The notes under the pieces are model-generated. The model was not told where the DNA came from and did not search any database. It saw nothing but the letters and a program-made list of their open reading frames with translations. A program made the position numbers and the translations under genes. Below are positions 43,562-51,363 of a DNA stretch of 64,000 nt, one piece after another. Numbering within the stretch: position 1 is the first letter of the stretch; every line of letters begins with the position of its first letter. Source of the stretch: Dysgonomonadaceae bacterium zrk40 (GTDB lineage Bacteria; Bacteroidota; Bacteroidia; Bacteroidales; Dysgonomonadaceae); contig CP070276.1 in NCBI GenBank assembly GCA_016916535.1, positions 682,001 through 746,000 of the forward strand, written 5' to 3'.

Positions 43562-45028
43562 TCACTCGCCCAAGATCCGTCTACAAACCATCTCGGCGCT
43601 GATCACCGCCATGGGGAGGCCTGCCCCGGGAGTGGTGGAGGCACCCACGTAGAAGAGGTTGACATACTCCTCGTCATAGTTCTTCGGGCGGAGGGCACCA
43701 ATCTGGCTCAACCGGTGTGAGAGTCCCAGGCCGCTCCCCATGTAGAGGTTGAACTGCTTCTCCCACTCCTGCGGGGTGTAGATGGTGCGGGTGACGATGT
43801 GGGGCATGATGTCAATGCCGATGCGTTTGGAGAAGTCGGTGAGGATGCTGTCAACGATCTCATCACGATCGCTCCAGTCGGGCTTGTACTGCAGACTGGG
43901 TACCGGGCATACGATGAAGAGGCTCTCGCAACCCTCCGGTGCACACTGGGGATTGTGCTTCGAGACGGCGTTCACGTAGTAGTAGGGCTTCTGCAGTGAG
44001 TCGGGGTTCTTCAGCACGTTGTGGGCATAGTCTTCAAAGTTGCTGCCCAGGAAGTAGTTGTGCAGGTCCAGGTCGGGCAGCTTACGGTCGATGCCCACGT
44101 AGATGGTGAGGTAGCCCATGGTCCACTCCATCTTGCGGAGCTTCGCCTCGGAGTACTTCTTCCGCTGCAGCACGCGCCCACGGAAGAGGGCCGCATCGGC
44201 GTTGATCAGGAAGGTGTCGGCCTCGTAGTGGTTGCCCTCGCTGTCGGTGAGGCGCGTGACACGGTTGCCCTCCCCTTCCACCGCTGTCACCTCGGTGTTG
44301 TAGCGGAAGGTGGCACCCCGCTGTTGCAGCGCGTTCACCATTCCCTCCACGATCTGGTACATGCCCCCCTCCACGTTGTGGTAGCCGTCGTGCCGGAACT
44401 CGGTGTAGGAGAGCAGGCTGTAGATGGCCATCGTGTCGAAGGGGGTGCGGCCCAGGAAGAAGGCCACCAGCGAGACGATCTGCCGAGCCTCGTGCGAGTC
44501 GAAGTAACCCCTCACATGCTGCCAGAACATCTTCATCAGCACGGGGATGTGCACCGGGTTGACCTTCATCAGGGCGGCGAAGTACTCGAGGTAGCTGTCA
44601 AAGTTGTTGCGGATCACGATGTCGAAGGTGTCGTGAAAGAGGGCGCCCGACTTCTGGAGGTAGCGCTCCATCTTCGCCTCGAAGTCGGGCTCTATGTCGC
44701 GAAACTGCTCCGCCAGCTGCCTGATATCCTTGTGCAGGCGGAAGCTGCGGCCCCCGGCGAAATGCACCGAGTAGAGCGGGTCCAGCTCCACGAAGCGGAA
44801 GGGTATCTCCACGCCGCACAGCTTCATGAAGTCGGTGAAGACATAAGACATGCTGAAGAAGCTGGGGCCGGTATCGAAGGTGAACCCCTCCTTCTCGAGG
44901 CGGTTGAGCCTTCCGCCGGGGCGGCTGTTCTTCTCGAGGAACTGCACCTCATATCCCCTGCTTTGCAATAGCAGTCCGCTGGAGAGGCCTCCCAGTCCGG
45001 TGCCGGTGATGATTACTTTCTTCTTCAT
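43562..45028 (-). CDS. crtI: Phytoene desaturase
   Basis: This FAD-dependent CrtI-type desaturase introduces the conjugated double bonds of coloured carotenoids. The N-terminal dinucleotide fold is ITGTGLGGLSSGLLLQSRGY, followed by EKNSRPGGRLN, and the C-terminal FAD motif is FYVGASTTPGAGLPMAVIS. At 488 residues it is a full CrtI. It is the last gene of the carotenoid locus, overlapping the TPR gene stop by one base (TAATG). Whether it makes lycopene, neurosporene or further desaturated products cannot be read from sequence. Confidence 0.93.
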   Translation of the reverse strand: MKKKVIITGTGLGGLSSGLLLQSRGYEVQFLEKNSRPGGRLNRLEKEGFTFDTGPSFFSMSYVFTDFMKLCGVEIPFRFVELDPLYSVHFAGGRSFRLHKDIRQLAEQFRDIEPDFEAKMERYLQKSGALFHDTFDIVIRNNFDSYLEYFAALMKVNPVHIPVLMKMFWQHVRGYFDSHEARQIVSLVAFFLGRTPFDTMAIYSLLSYTEFRHDGYHNVEGGMYQIVEGMVNALQQRGATFRYNTEVTAVEGEGNRVTRLTDSEGNHYEADTFLINADAALFRGRVLQRKKYSEAKLRKMEWTMGYLTIYVGIDRKLPDLDLHNYFLGSNFEDYAHNVLKNPDSLQKPYYYVNAVSKHNPQCAPEGCESLFIVCPVPSLQYKPDWSDRDEIVDSILTDFSKRIGIDIMPHIVTRTIYTPQEWEKQFNLYMGSGLGLSHRLSQIGALRPKNYDEEYVNLFYVGASTTPGAGLPMAVISAEMVCRRILGE

Positions 45029-45750
45029 TATGGTTGATGTTTTTTAGTGAATGCGGGGTAAAGCTCATCCTTCACCCAGCTGAAGCCGGGGGCGATGGAG
45101 AGTGATTTGCGGTAGAAACTGTCGGCCATGGCGATGTTGCCCGTCTCCTCGTAGGCGGCAGCAAGCTGCACCAGCAGGGCCAGGTAGTTCCAGTCGCCCT
45201 TGCCGGCGGGCGCCATCAGCCGCTCGGCGTGCCGGTAGTGCTCAATGGCCCGCTCCTTCGATCCGCCGAAGAGGGGCGGCATGAAGTAATCGATGTTGCC
45301 CAGCTGGATGTAGCCCAGCGCGTTCTTGTCGTCGTTGGCAACAGATGCCTTGGCGGCATCGAGGCTTTTGGGTCCCAGCCTGGGAGCCTTCAGTTTGGCC
45401 AGGCCGATCTGGAAGCCAAGGTAGGCGGACTCGTAGGCCTGCAGCAGTGGGAGCCGGTAGCTCCCCGTTTTCAGCCGGTCCATCCGTTCCAGGCTCCTCT
45501 CCAGGTAAATCTTTGCCTCGCTCTTACGGTTGTTGCCGATGCACCAGCCCACGTAGCCATACTCGTAGTTGAGCAGCTCCAGCTCTCGCTCGTGGCTCTT
45601 GTCCGCCTCGGCGTGCATCGCCTCGATGGTTTCCTTCCAGGCGGCCATGTCGTTGGTCAGGTAGGCACGATAGATGGTCTCCTTCTCACCTGCCGTCACG
45701 AGGGTGCAACAGATCGTGAAGAGCAACAGGATAATCGATTTTTGTTTCAT
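45028..45750 (-). CDS. Periplasmic TPR-like protein in carotenoid locus, 240 aa
   Basis: The N-terminal MKQKSIILLLFTICCTLVTA is a signal peptide, possibly with cleavage near TAG. The rest is helical with TPR-like units, best seen in LGYIQLGNIDYFMPPLFGG and LALLVQLAAAYEETGNIAMA. Its translation is coupled to crtI. The function is unknown. Similar TPR proteins sit in carotenoid or membrane-modification clusters in some Bacteroidota; a scaffold role is inference. Confidence 0.75.
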   Translation of the reverse strand: MKQKSIILLLFTICCTLVTAGEKETIYRAYLTNDMAAWKETIEAMHAEADKSHERELELLNYEYGYVGWCIGNNRKSEAKIYLERSLERMDRLKTGSYRLPLLQAYESAYLGFQIGLAKLKAPRLGPKSLDAAKASVANDDKNALGYIQLGNIDYFMPPLFGGSKERAIEHYRHAERLMAPAGKGDWNYLALLVQLAAAYEETGNIAMADSFYRKSLSIAPGFSWVKDELYPAFTKKHQP

Positions 45751-45825
45751 TTTTCAGTTGTCTGTGGTCATTTTTTTGTTCCAGGTTCATCAAACAATAT
45801 ACTTTGAACTATAAACTTTTAACGT

Positions 45826-47148
45826 TTAAACATTGTATCTTTCCAGCGCCCGTTGGCGGGCGAAGGAGTGGTCTACCATCGGTGCAGGATATGCGCTACT
45901 GCCCAACTCGGGGATCCAGCGGCGGATATACTCCTGACGGGGGTCGAACCGCTTCAGTTGCTCCGCAGGGTTGAAGATCCGAAAGTAGGGCGCCGCATCG
46001 CAGCCGGTGCCGGCCACCCACTGCCAGTTGCCGTTGTTGGCCGCCAGATCGTAGTCGAGCAGCTTCGCGGCGAAGTAAGCCTCCCCCCAACGCCAGTCAA
46101 TGAGCAGGTGCTTGGTGAGGAAGCTGGCAGCAACCATCCGCACGCGGTTGTGCATGAAGCCGGTGGCATTCAGCTCCCGCATGCCCGCGTCGACCATCGG
46201 GTAGCCGGTGGTGCCATTGCACCAGCGAACGAACTCCGCTTCGTTGTTCTCCCACAAGATCGCCGCATACTTCTTCCGGAAGGGGCCCTCCACCACGTAG
46301 GGGAAGTGCCAGAGCACCTGCATGAAGAACTCACGCCAGATCAGCTCCTTCAGGTAGGTCTCGCTGAGCAGCGAGGCACGCAGTGCCAGCTTGCGGATGC
46401 TGATGGTGCCAAAGCGAAGGTGTACTCCCATGCGGGTGACACCATGCTCCAGTGCCGACAGGTCGCGTGTATGTTCATAGTCGGCAATCACCCCGTCGTC
46501 GGGGTCTGCGGGTGGAAACCGGAAGCCGGGATCACGGAAGCCTATCGCTGCGAGTGTCAGCATCGGCGGTATCTCTTGCAGCATGTTGCCGAGCAGCTCC
46601 TCCGAAGGATAGAACCGCTGCTCCCCCTCGCGGTACTTCGAGAGCCAGGCGCGGGAGTAGGGTGTGTATACGCTGTAGGGCTTACCCGCGGCGGTGAGCA
46701 GCTCATCCTTGTGGAAGATCACCTGATCCTTATAGCGGCGCAGAGGGATCCCCTTGTCGGCCAACAGCTCCTCCACCCGCCGGTCGCGGGCCACGGCATA
46801 GGGCTCGTAGTCCTCGTTGCAGCAGACCTCCGCAATAGGATAATCGTTCAGCAGTTGCCCGAACAGCTCCTCGGGTCTCCCCTGCAGGCAGAGGATACCG
46901 GAACCATGCTCCTTTCGCAGGCGCCGGTCCATCGCCTCAATAGTGGAGTAGATGAAGGCGACCCTGCGATCCTCTTTCTCACTGAGGCCATCCAGGATCT
47001 CGCGGTCGAAGATGAAGAGGGGCAGCACGGGGCGCCCTGTGCGGAGGGCCTGCAAGAGCGCGTGGTTGTCCTCCAGACGCAGGTCGCGTCTGAACCAGCA
47101 GAGGGTGACAGGCGTCTCCTTTGAGAGCTGTGGTTTCGTTGCAATCAT
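45826..47148 (-). CDS. phr: Deoxyribodipyrimidine photolyase (cryptochrome/photolyase family)
   Basis: This protein repairs UV-induced pyrimidine dimers with blue light using FAD and an antenna. The N-terminal TLCWFRRDLRLEDNHALLQ and the C-terminal FAD-binding GYPMVDAGMRELNATGFMHN and NNGNWQWVAGTGCDAAPYFR are class I CPD photolyase signatures. At ~440 residues it is slightly short of E. coli Phr. Start placed at MIATKPQLSKE (47148), one base after the glycosyltransferase stop, rather than at an in-frame ATG 24 codons upstream that lies inside that gene. Being inside the carotenoid locus it is probably co-expressed with pigment genes. Confidence 0.93.
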   Translation of the reverse strand: MIATKPQLSKETPVTLCWFRRDLRLEDNHALLQALRTGRPVLPLFIFDREILDGLSEKEDRRVAFIYSTIEAMDRRLRKEHGSGILCLQGRPEELFGQLLNDYPIAEVCCNEDYEPYAVARDRRVEELLADKGIPLRRYKDQVIFHKDELLTAAGKPYSVYTPYSRAWLSKYREGEQRFYPSEELLGNMLQEIPPMLTLAAIGFRDPGFRFPPADPDDGVIADYEHTRDLSALEHGVTRMGVHLRFGTISIRKLALRASLLSETYLKELIWREFFMQVLWHFPYVVEGPFRKKYAAILWENNEAEFVRWCNGTTGYPMVDAGMRELNATGFMHNRVRMVAASFLTKHLLIDWRWGEAYFAAKLLDYDLAANNGNWQWVAGTGCDAAPYFRIFNPAEQLKRFDPRQEYIRRWIPELGSSAYPAPMVDHSFARQRALERYNV

Positions 47149-47149
47149 A

Positions 47150-48259
47150 TTATACCTTCCGTCCTTTCCAGGTGAACGATTTATTTCTGCTGTTGATGAG
47201 CGAGCGCAGGATAAAAGCACCCAGCATCAACTGCTGTGGCAGGAACAGCTGCAGGTTGTCGCCCACCCTCATGCGGGCAGTCAGCGATGCCGCGATGCGG
47301 GTGAGCAGTGTGGCTGTGAGCCAGAGCAGGAGACCGTCCCATCTTCCTGCGATGAGGAAGGGGATGAAGCCGAACGTGGTGACCAGCCAGTAGAGGATGG
47401 CGGCAACCGGCGAGTTGCCGAAGAAGTGGGTGACGTTCTTCGAGAACCCCTCCACCGCTTCCGGCAGAGAGCGGTACATGCGGCAGCGCACCCCCCTGAT
47501 GCCGGTGAGGCAGCTCACCCGGTGGCGCTGCCGCTTCAGGTGACGGGCAATCTCGATGTCCTCAACACGGCTCATGCGGAACTGCCGGTGGGGTTGCATC
47601 TCTTTGTAGGTATCATGCCGGAACAGCATAAACTGACCGTTGGCGGCGGAGAGCGAAGGGAACCCCGAAAGGCGCACCAGCGGCAGCGGCAGCAGCGTGA
47701 GCAGGATGAGCTGCATGTTGGGCACGTTGATCTTTTCTCCCAGCGTCCGCATCTCCTGCGTGGGGAAGATGCTCATCAGGTCGCAGCGATGCCGCTGCAT
47801 ATATTGCAGGGAGCGGTCGAGCACTCCCTCTCCCACCCGCACGTCGGCATCGAGGAAGAGGAGATAGTGGCCCGTGGCCTCCTGTGCCAGGCAGTGACAG
47901 GCGTGATTCTTGCCGGTCCAGCCTTCGGGCAACGCCGCTCCCCGGATCAGCCGGATGCGTGAATCGGCTGCTGCGTACCGTTCCACGATGGAAGCCGTAT
48001 TGTCGGCGGACTGGTCGTCGCATACGATGATCTCCCTGATACGGTCGCTGATGGAGGTGAGGTCGCCCAGCAGCCTGCCGATGTTCGCCTCCTCGTCGCG
48101 TACCGGGATCAGCAGCGACAATGTCTGCCTCGTTTCAGCACCGCTCTCACCCTTTGCAGCGCGTGCCGGCAACCCCTCCCGGAAGAGGAGGTTGACCAGC
48201 GCTACCAGCAGTTGCAGCAGCGCAAAGGCGATGATGATGCAGGCAATGTATTCGATCAT
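47150..48259 (-). CDS. Glycosyltransferase family 2 (CrtQ-like), ~369 aa
   Basis: This is an inner-membrane enzyme with an N-terminal membrane helix (residues ~3-25), the GT-A catalytic region (SLLIPVRDEEANIGRLL, CDDQSADNT, LFLDADVRVG with the DxD metal site, then RVEDIEIARHL) and two or three C-terminal membrane helices. The start is MIEYIACIII, whose ATG overlaps the acyltransferase stop (ATGA). In this context the likely acceptor is a hydroxylated carotenoid, as for CrtQ in staphyloxanthin synthesis; the sugar is unknown. Confidence 0.85.
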   Translation of the reverse strand: MIEYIACIIIAFALLQLLVALVNLLFREGLPARAAKGESGAETRQTLSLLIPVRDEEANIGRLLGDLTSISDRIREIIVCDDQSADNTASIVERYAAADSRIRLIRGAALPEGWTGKNHACHCLAQEATGHYLLFLDADVRVGEGVLDRSLQYMQRHRCDLMSIFPTQEMRTLGEKINVPNMQLILLTLLPLPLVRLSGFPSLSAANGQFMLFRHDTYKEMQPHRQFRMSRVEDIEIARHLKRQRHRVSCLTGIRGVRCRMYRSLPEAVEGFSKNVTHFFGNSPVAAILYWLVTTFGFIPFLIAGRWDGLLLWLTATLLTRIAASLTARMRVGDNLQLFLPQQLMLGAFILRSLINSRNKSFTWKGRKV

Positions 48260-48879
48260 TCGGTGCGTGCAGTTTGGATGGTGAGACAATCGGCATAAAA
48301 GCGGTTGTAGGCCTCCTCCAGCGCTTCACGTCGGAACGACCCTTCGTAGTCGCGCAGGTAGATGTAGAGCGTGGGCTTCGGATGCGCCAGATAGTCGATC
48401 ATGTTGACCGACATCAGCAGCTGCACCTCCCCCTCCCTGCCCTGCAGGATGCGCTCTATCCCTTTCTCAAAGATGAACTGAGGGCAATAGAGCGACTGTA
48501 ACTTGCCCTGCGGGTAGATCAGCACCATGTTCTCCGGGTCCTGCAGCAGCGACGCGGCGTACTGCAGCGACTCCACCACCTCGCGGCTCTTCCTGTTGAC
48601 CGAGAAGGCGCCGGTGTAGTTGAAAAAGCGGAAGCGGAGCAGCTGATCCTCCTGCATCATGAAGTGAAACCTGCGCTTCACCACCTCCAGCTTGAGGTAC
48701 ATCGCCCAGAAGCCGTCCCACCAGCCTGTGTGGTTGCCTATCAGCAGCACCGGCTTCCCCCTGTCGGCAAACGACCCTTCGATCGTCACCCCTCTGAAAT
48801 GGCGTTTCAGCAACCAGCGGGTGTAGTGCTGGAAGAAGGGGTAGATGAAGAAGTGGTGTTTCGAGCGTAGCATCCTCAA
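48256..48879 (-). CDS. Lysophospholipid acyltransferase-like protein (carotenoid acylation?), 207 aa
   Basis: The HxxxxD motif is NHTGWWDGF and the second block is IYPQGKLQS, typical of the PlsC superfamily. The protein is slightly amphipathic near the N-terminus. It lies between the CruF-like gene (22 bp upstream) and the glycosyltransferase (4-bp overlap), so it probably acylates the sugar of a carotenoid glycoside, by analogy with CrtO of Staphylococcus, although not necessarily homologous in detail. Confidence 0.82.
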   Translation of the reverse strand: MRMLRSKHHFFIYPFFQHYTRWLLKRHFRGVTIEGSFADRGKPVLLIGNHTGWWDGFWAMYLKLEVVKRRFHFMMQEDQLLRFRFFNYTGAFSVNRKSREVVESLQYAASLLQDPENMVLIYPQGKLQSLYCPQFIFEKGIERILQGREGEVQLLMSVNMIDYLAHPKPTLYIYLRDYEGSFRREALEEAYNRFYADCLTIQTARTE

Positions 48880-48901
48880 TATTTATGGCGTGTGTTATCA
48901 T

Positions 48902-49552
48902 TCATTTGCTCAGCATGATCAGCAGGAAGAAGAGCGTCTGCACCACGAAGAGCGGCAGCGCCATCGTGTTGCGGTCGCGCACCCTCATCCGGTAGCGCAC
49001 CGTGTGGAAGGTCACCGCCAGCACTCCCCACATCAGGTAGTTCTGCAGGGGGATGATCTCATTCTGCCAGGACCACATGTCCATCTTCGGGGCCACCTGC
49101 TCCATGATCAAGTCGTAGCCCACCATCAGCAGCGAAGGCCAGACGATGCCGTTGAGCATGTTGCGGCGCCGCGGCGTGAAGATGGCGGAAGTGAGGTAGA
49201 TCATCAGCACCCAGTTGAGGCCGATGAGCGGCGGCGTGCCATTGATCTTGGGCCCCAGGCCGCTACCGTAGAGATAGCTGCCAAAGAGCGCACCGGTGTT
49301 GACGCCCCACATCTCCACCAGGAAGCCGGCGGTGAAGACGAAGAGGTAGAAGACAATCCTGTTGCGCTGCCCCCCTTTCCGGCGGTCGCGGTCGTACCAG
49401 ATGAGCAGCGCCAGCGAGAGCAGCAGCACCAGCGGCGTCAGCAGCATGAAGTAGCGGTGTGTGAAGGGAATGATGAATCCGGCCACCCCCACGGCATAGA
49501 TCACCGCGATGCGGCGGATCATCTCTCTTTCTTTGACGGTATATCGGGGCAT
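48902..49552 (-). CDS. cruF: Carotenoid biosynthesis protein, CruF-like (DUF422), 216 aa
   Basis: This is a polytopic membrane protein with six or seven hydrophobic helices. The conserved NTGALFGSYLYGSGLGPKIN and the later YDLIMEQVAPKMDMWSW are the DUF422 hallmarks. CruF proteins hydrate the 1,2 double bond of acyclic or monocyclic carotenoids, creating the hydroxyl that can be glycosylated. That fits the transferase genes just downstream. A Met ten codons further in could also be the start. Confidence 0.85.
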   Translation of the reverse strand: MPRYTVKEREMIRRIAVIYAVGVAGFIIPFTHRYFMLLTPLVLLLSLALLIWYDRDRRKGGQRNRIVFYLFVFTAGFLVEMWGVNTGALFGSYLYGSGLGPKINGTPPLIGLNWVLMIYLTSAIFTPRRRNMLNGIVWPSLLMVGYDLIMEQVAPKMDMWSWQNEIIPLQNYLMWGVLAVTFHTVRYRMRVRDRNTMALPLFVVQTLFFLLIMLSK

Positions 49553-49580
49553 GTTTTTCAGTGATCAGTTTTTTAGTTTC

Positions 49581-49670
49581 AGGTTCCGGGTTCAAGGTTC
49601 CGGATTTCGGGTTTCGGGTTCCAGATTCCGGATTCATCAAACTTTGAAACATGAACTATGAAGTTTGAAC
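49581..49670. repeat. Longest heptad array (about 13 units) between idi and cruF
   Basis: Degenerate 7-base units run AGGTTCC, GGGTTCA, AGGTTCC, GGATTTC, GGGTTTC, GGGTTCC and on to TTGAAAC, ATGAACT, ATGAAGT, TTGAACT, reaching into the end of idi (stop at 49656-49658). The word changes gradually along the array while the period is kept. Confidence 0.85.
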
Positions 49671-50177
49671 TTTTTGATATATCATTTTAAACCATTCGGT
49701 GAAGCATTCGGGGTGCTCTTTCATCTCCTCCTGCAGGGCATCGGGAGAGATGTAGCGCCACTCATCCACCTCATCGGGGTGCGGCTGCGGCAGTGCGTCG
49801 CTGGTGAGGGTGAAAACCCTGTCGTACTCATACTCGGTCAGCGTCTCATCCACCTTGGCCCGGTAGACAAAGTCGAAGAGGTGCAGCAGCTCCTCACCGG
49901 CATCCATTCCCATCTCCTCCTGCAGGCGGCGGCGGGCAGCAACGGCATGCGCCTCTCCCGGGTAGGGATGGGTGCAGCAGGCATTGGTCCAGAGACAGGC
50001 GGAGTGGTACTTGCCGGCAGCACGGCGGTGCAGCAGCCAGTCGCCGGCACTGTTGAAGACCAACACCGAGACGGCACGGTGCAGTGCAGGCAGGCGATGT
50101 GCCTCCAGCTTGTTCATGGTGCCCAGGGGGTTGTCCTGTTCGTCGACCAGCTGCACCAGCAGTTCGTTGTCGTTCAT
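49656..50177 (-). CDS. idi: Isopentenyl-diphosphate delta-isomerase, type I
   Basis: This Nudix-fold enzyme interconverts IPP and DMAPP, the precursors of carotenoids and other isoprenoids. LWTNACCTHPYPGEAH contains the catalytic Cys and metal His residues, and EYEYDRVFTL carries the catalytic Glu region. At 173 residues it is typical. It overlaps crtB by 4 bp (ATGA), so precursor and first committed step are made together. Confidence 0.95.
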   Translation of the reverse strand: MNDNELLVQLVDEQDNPLGTMNKLEAHRLPALHRAVSVLVFNSAGDWLLHRRAAGKYHSACLWTNACCTHPYPGEAHAVAARRRLQEEMGMDAGEELLHLFDFVYRAKVDETLTEYEYDRVFTLTSDALPQPHPDEVDEWRYISPDALQEEMKEHPECFTEWFKMIYQKVQTS

Positions 50178-51037
50178 ATAATTTCCATCTTCAGTTTGTG
50201 CTTGATCACGGCGCCGGAGAGCAGCCTGAACTTCTCAGCATTGGGCACACGGATGCGACGGGTGACCAGCTCAGCGGCGGGGGTTTCGCGTATCTTTTCG
50301 AGCAACCGCATGTAGTACTGGTAGGCTGTGTACACCGCCAAGCGTGAGCTGTCGGGCAGTCGGCGGATCCCCTTGAGCGCCTCGGCAAAGTCGCTCTCGA
50401 TGTCGCGCACGAGCTCCCGCTTGGTCGCCTCGTCGAACTGCTCCATGGTGAAACCGGGGAAGTAGACACGTCCCAGCTCCAGCACATCCTGTCGCAGGTC
50501 GCGCAGGAAGTTGACCTTCTGAAAGGCGGAGCCCAGCCGCATGGCAGGAGCCACCAGCTCCCCGAAGAGGCGGTCGTCACCGTCGCAGAAGACGCGCAGG
50601 CACATCAGCCCCACCACATCAGCCGAACCGTAGATATACTGATCAGCTTCCAGCCGGGTGGTGTAGATCTTCTTATCCAGGTCGGCCCGCATGCTGGCCA
50701 GGAACGCCCGGATGTAGGCATCGTCGATGCGATAGCGGTTGACCGTTGTCAGGAAGGCGTGGATCACCGGGTTGGTGCTGACACCCTGCTCCCGGGCGAA
50801 GTCGTAATCCGCCTCAAACCGGTCGAGCAGCGCCCGCTGGTCGTGCCCATGGAAGGTGTCAACAATCTCATCGGCCAACCGCACGAAGCCGTAGATGCCG
50901 TGTATCGCCTCCCTGACGGTGGGCGGGAAGAGTTGCGTGGCAGAGTAGAAGGAGGTGCTGTAGTGCCGGGTCACCTCACGGCTCATCCCGAAGGAGAGCG
51001 TCCAGTACTTGAGGAACCCGGTGTTTTCCGTAATCAT
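50174..51037 (-). CDS. crtB: Phytoene/squalene synthase
   Basis: This condenses two prenyl diphosphates to phytoene (C40) or a C30 analogue. The two aspartate-rich motifs are VRLADEIVDTF and QKVNFLRDLRQDVLELGRVY, with HYSTSFYSATQLFP at the start. At 287 residues it is typical of CrtB. It is the first gene of the carotenoid locus, with a -7-like box upstream. GGPP versus FPP use cannot be decided here. Confidence 0.93.
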   Translation of the reverse strand: MITENTGFLKYWTLSFGMSREVTRHYSTSFYSATQLFPPTVREAIHGIYGFVRLADEIVDTFHGHDQRALLDRFEADYDFAREQGVSTNPVIHAFLTTVNRYRIDDAYIRAFLASMRADLDKKIYTTRLEADQYIYGSADVVGLMCLRVFCDGDDRLFGELVAPAMRLGSAFQKVNFLRDLRQDVLELGRVYFPGFTMEQFDEATKRELVRDIESDFAEALKGIRRLPDSSRLAVYTAYQYYMRLLEKIRETPAAELVTRRIRVPNAEKFRLLSGAVIKHKLKMEII

Positions 51038-51089
51038 CTGTCAAGGTTATTAAATGGTCTGGGTGCCATCCCACTTCGGATGACACAGG

Positions 51090-51097
51090 CAAATATA
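51090..51097 (-). promoter_or_regulatory. -7 box for the carotenoid locus
   Basis: The minus strand reads TATATTTG, a perfect TAnnTTTG, 53 bp before the crtB ATG. No clear TTTG is present at the -33 spacing, so a regulator may help the polymerase. This is inference. Confidence 0.5.
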
Positions 51098-51234
51098 ACA
51101 GCATTTTTCAGATTTCCCCCTACAGGAGCAATGTTTCACTCCATATTTAACTATTCGGACAGCAGAAATGCCGCCCCTCACGGGGCAGCATCTCCTGTTG
51201 GTCTAAATAATTATCAAATGTTCGCTGTATTAAG

Positions 51235-51348
51235 TCAGCCAGCTATAACCTTGAACGCCTCGTAGACCAGGAAGGCAGGCCATACAAGCGCCTTGAGGAA
51301 TCCCAGCACCCCCATCCAGAAAGTGGCGGCGGTGGAGATGTACCACAC
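51235..51348 (-). CDS. Small hydrophobic protein, ~37 aa
   Basis: A short frame begins at GTG (51346-51348), 15 bp after the kinase stop and in the same frame as the kinase. It contains FLKALVWPAFLVYEAFK, a hydrophobic segment that could span the membrane, then a stop at 51235-51237. It resembles short hypothetical membrane proteins I recall from Bacteroidales, but I cannot confirm the family. No ATG precedes the core, so a GTG start or another non-ATG start would be required. Confidence 0.4.
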   Translation of the reverse strand: MWYISTAATFWMGVLGFLKALVWPAFLVYEAFKVIAG

Positions 51349-51363
51349 GATGAGACTGTTTGC

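Noticed and set aside
42524-43720. Plus-strand frame of 398 codons
   Set aside because: Antisense to dinB and crtI; His- and Leu-rich translation with no motif.
45853-47124. Plus-strand frame of 423 codons
   Set aside because: Shadow of the photolyase gene; no domain or composition typical of a real protein.
49581-49670. Possible CRISPR array
   Set aside because: Units are 7 bases with no spacers; no cas gene in the window.
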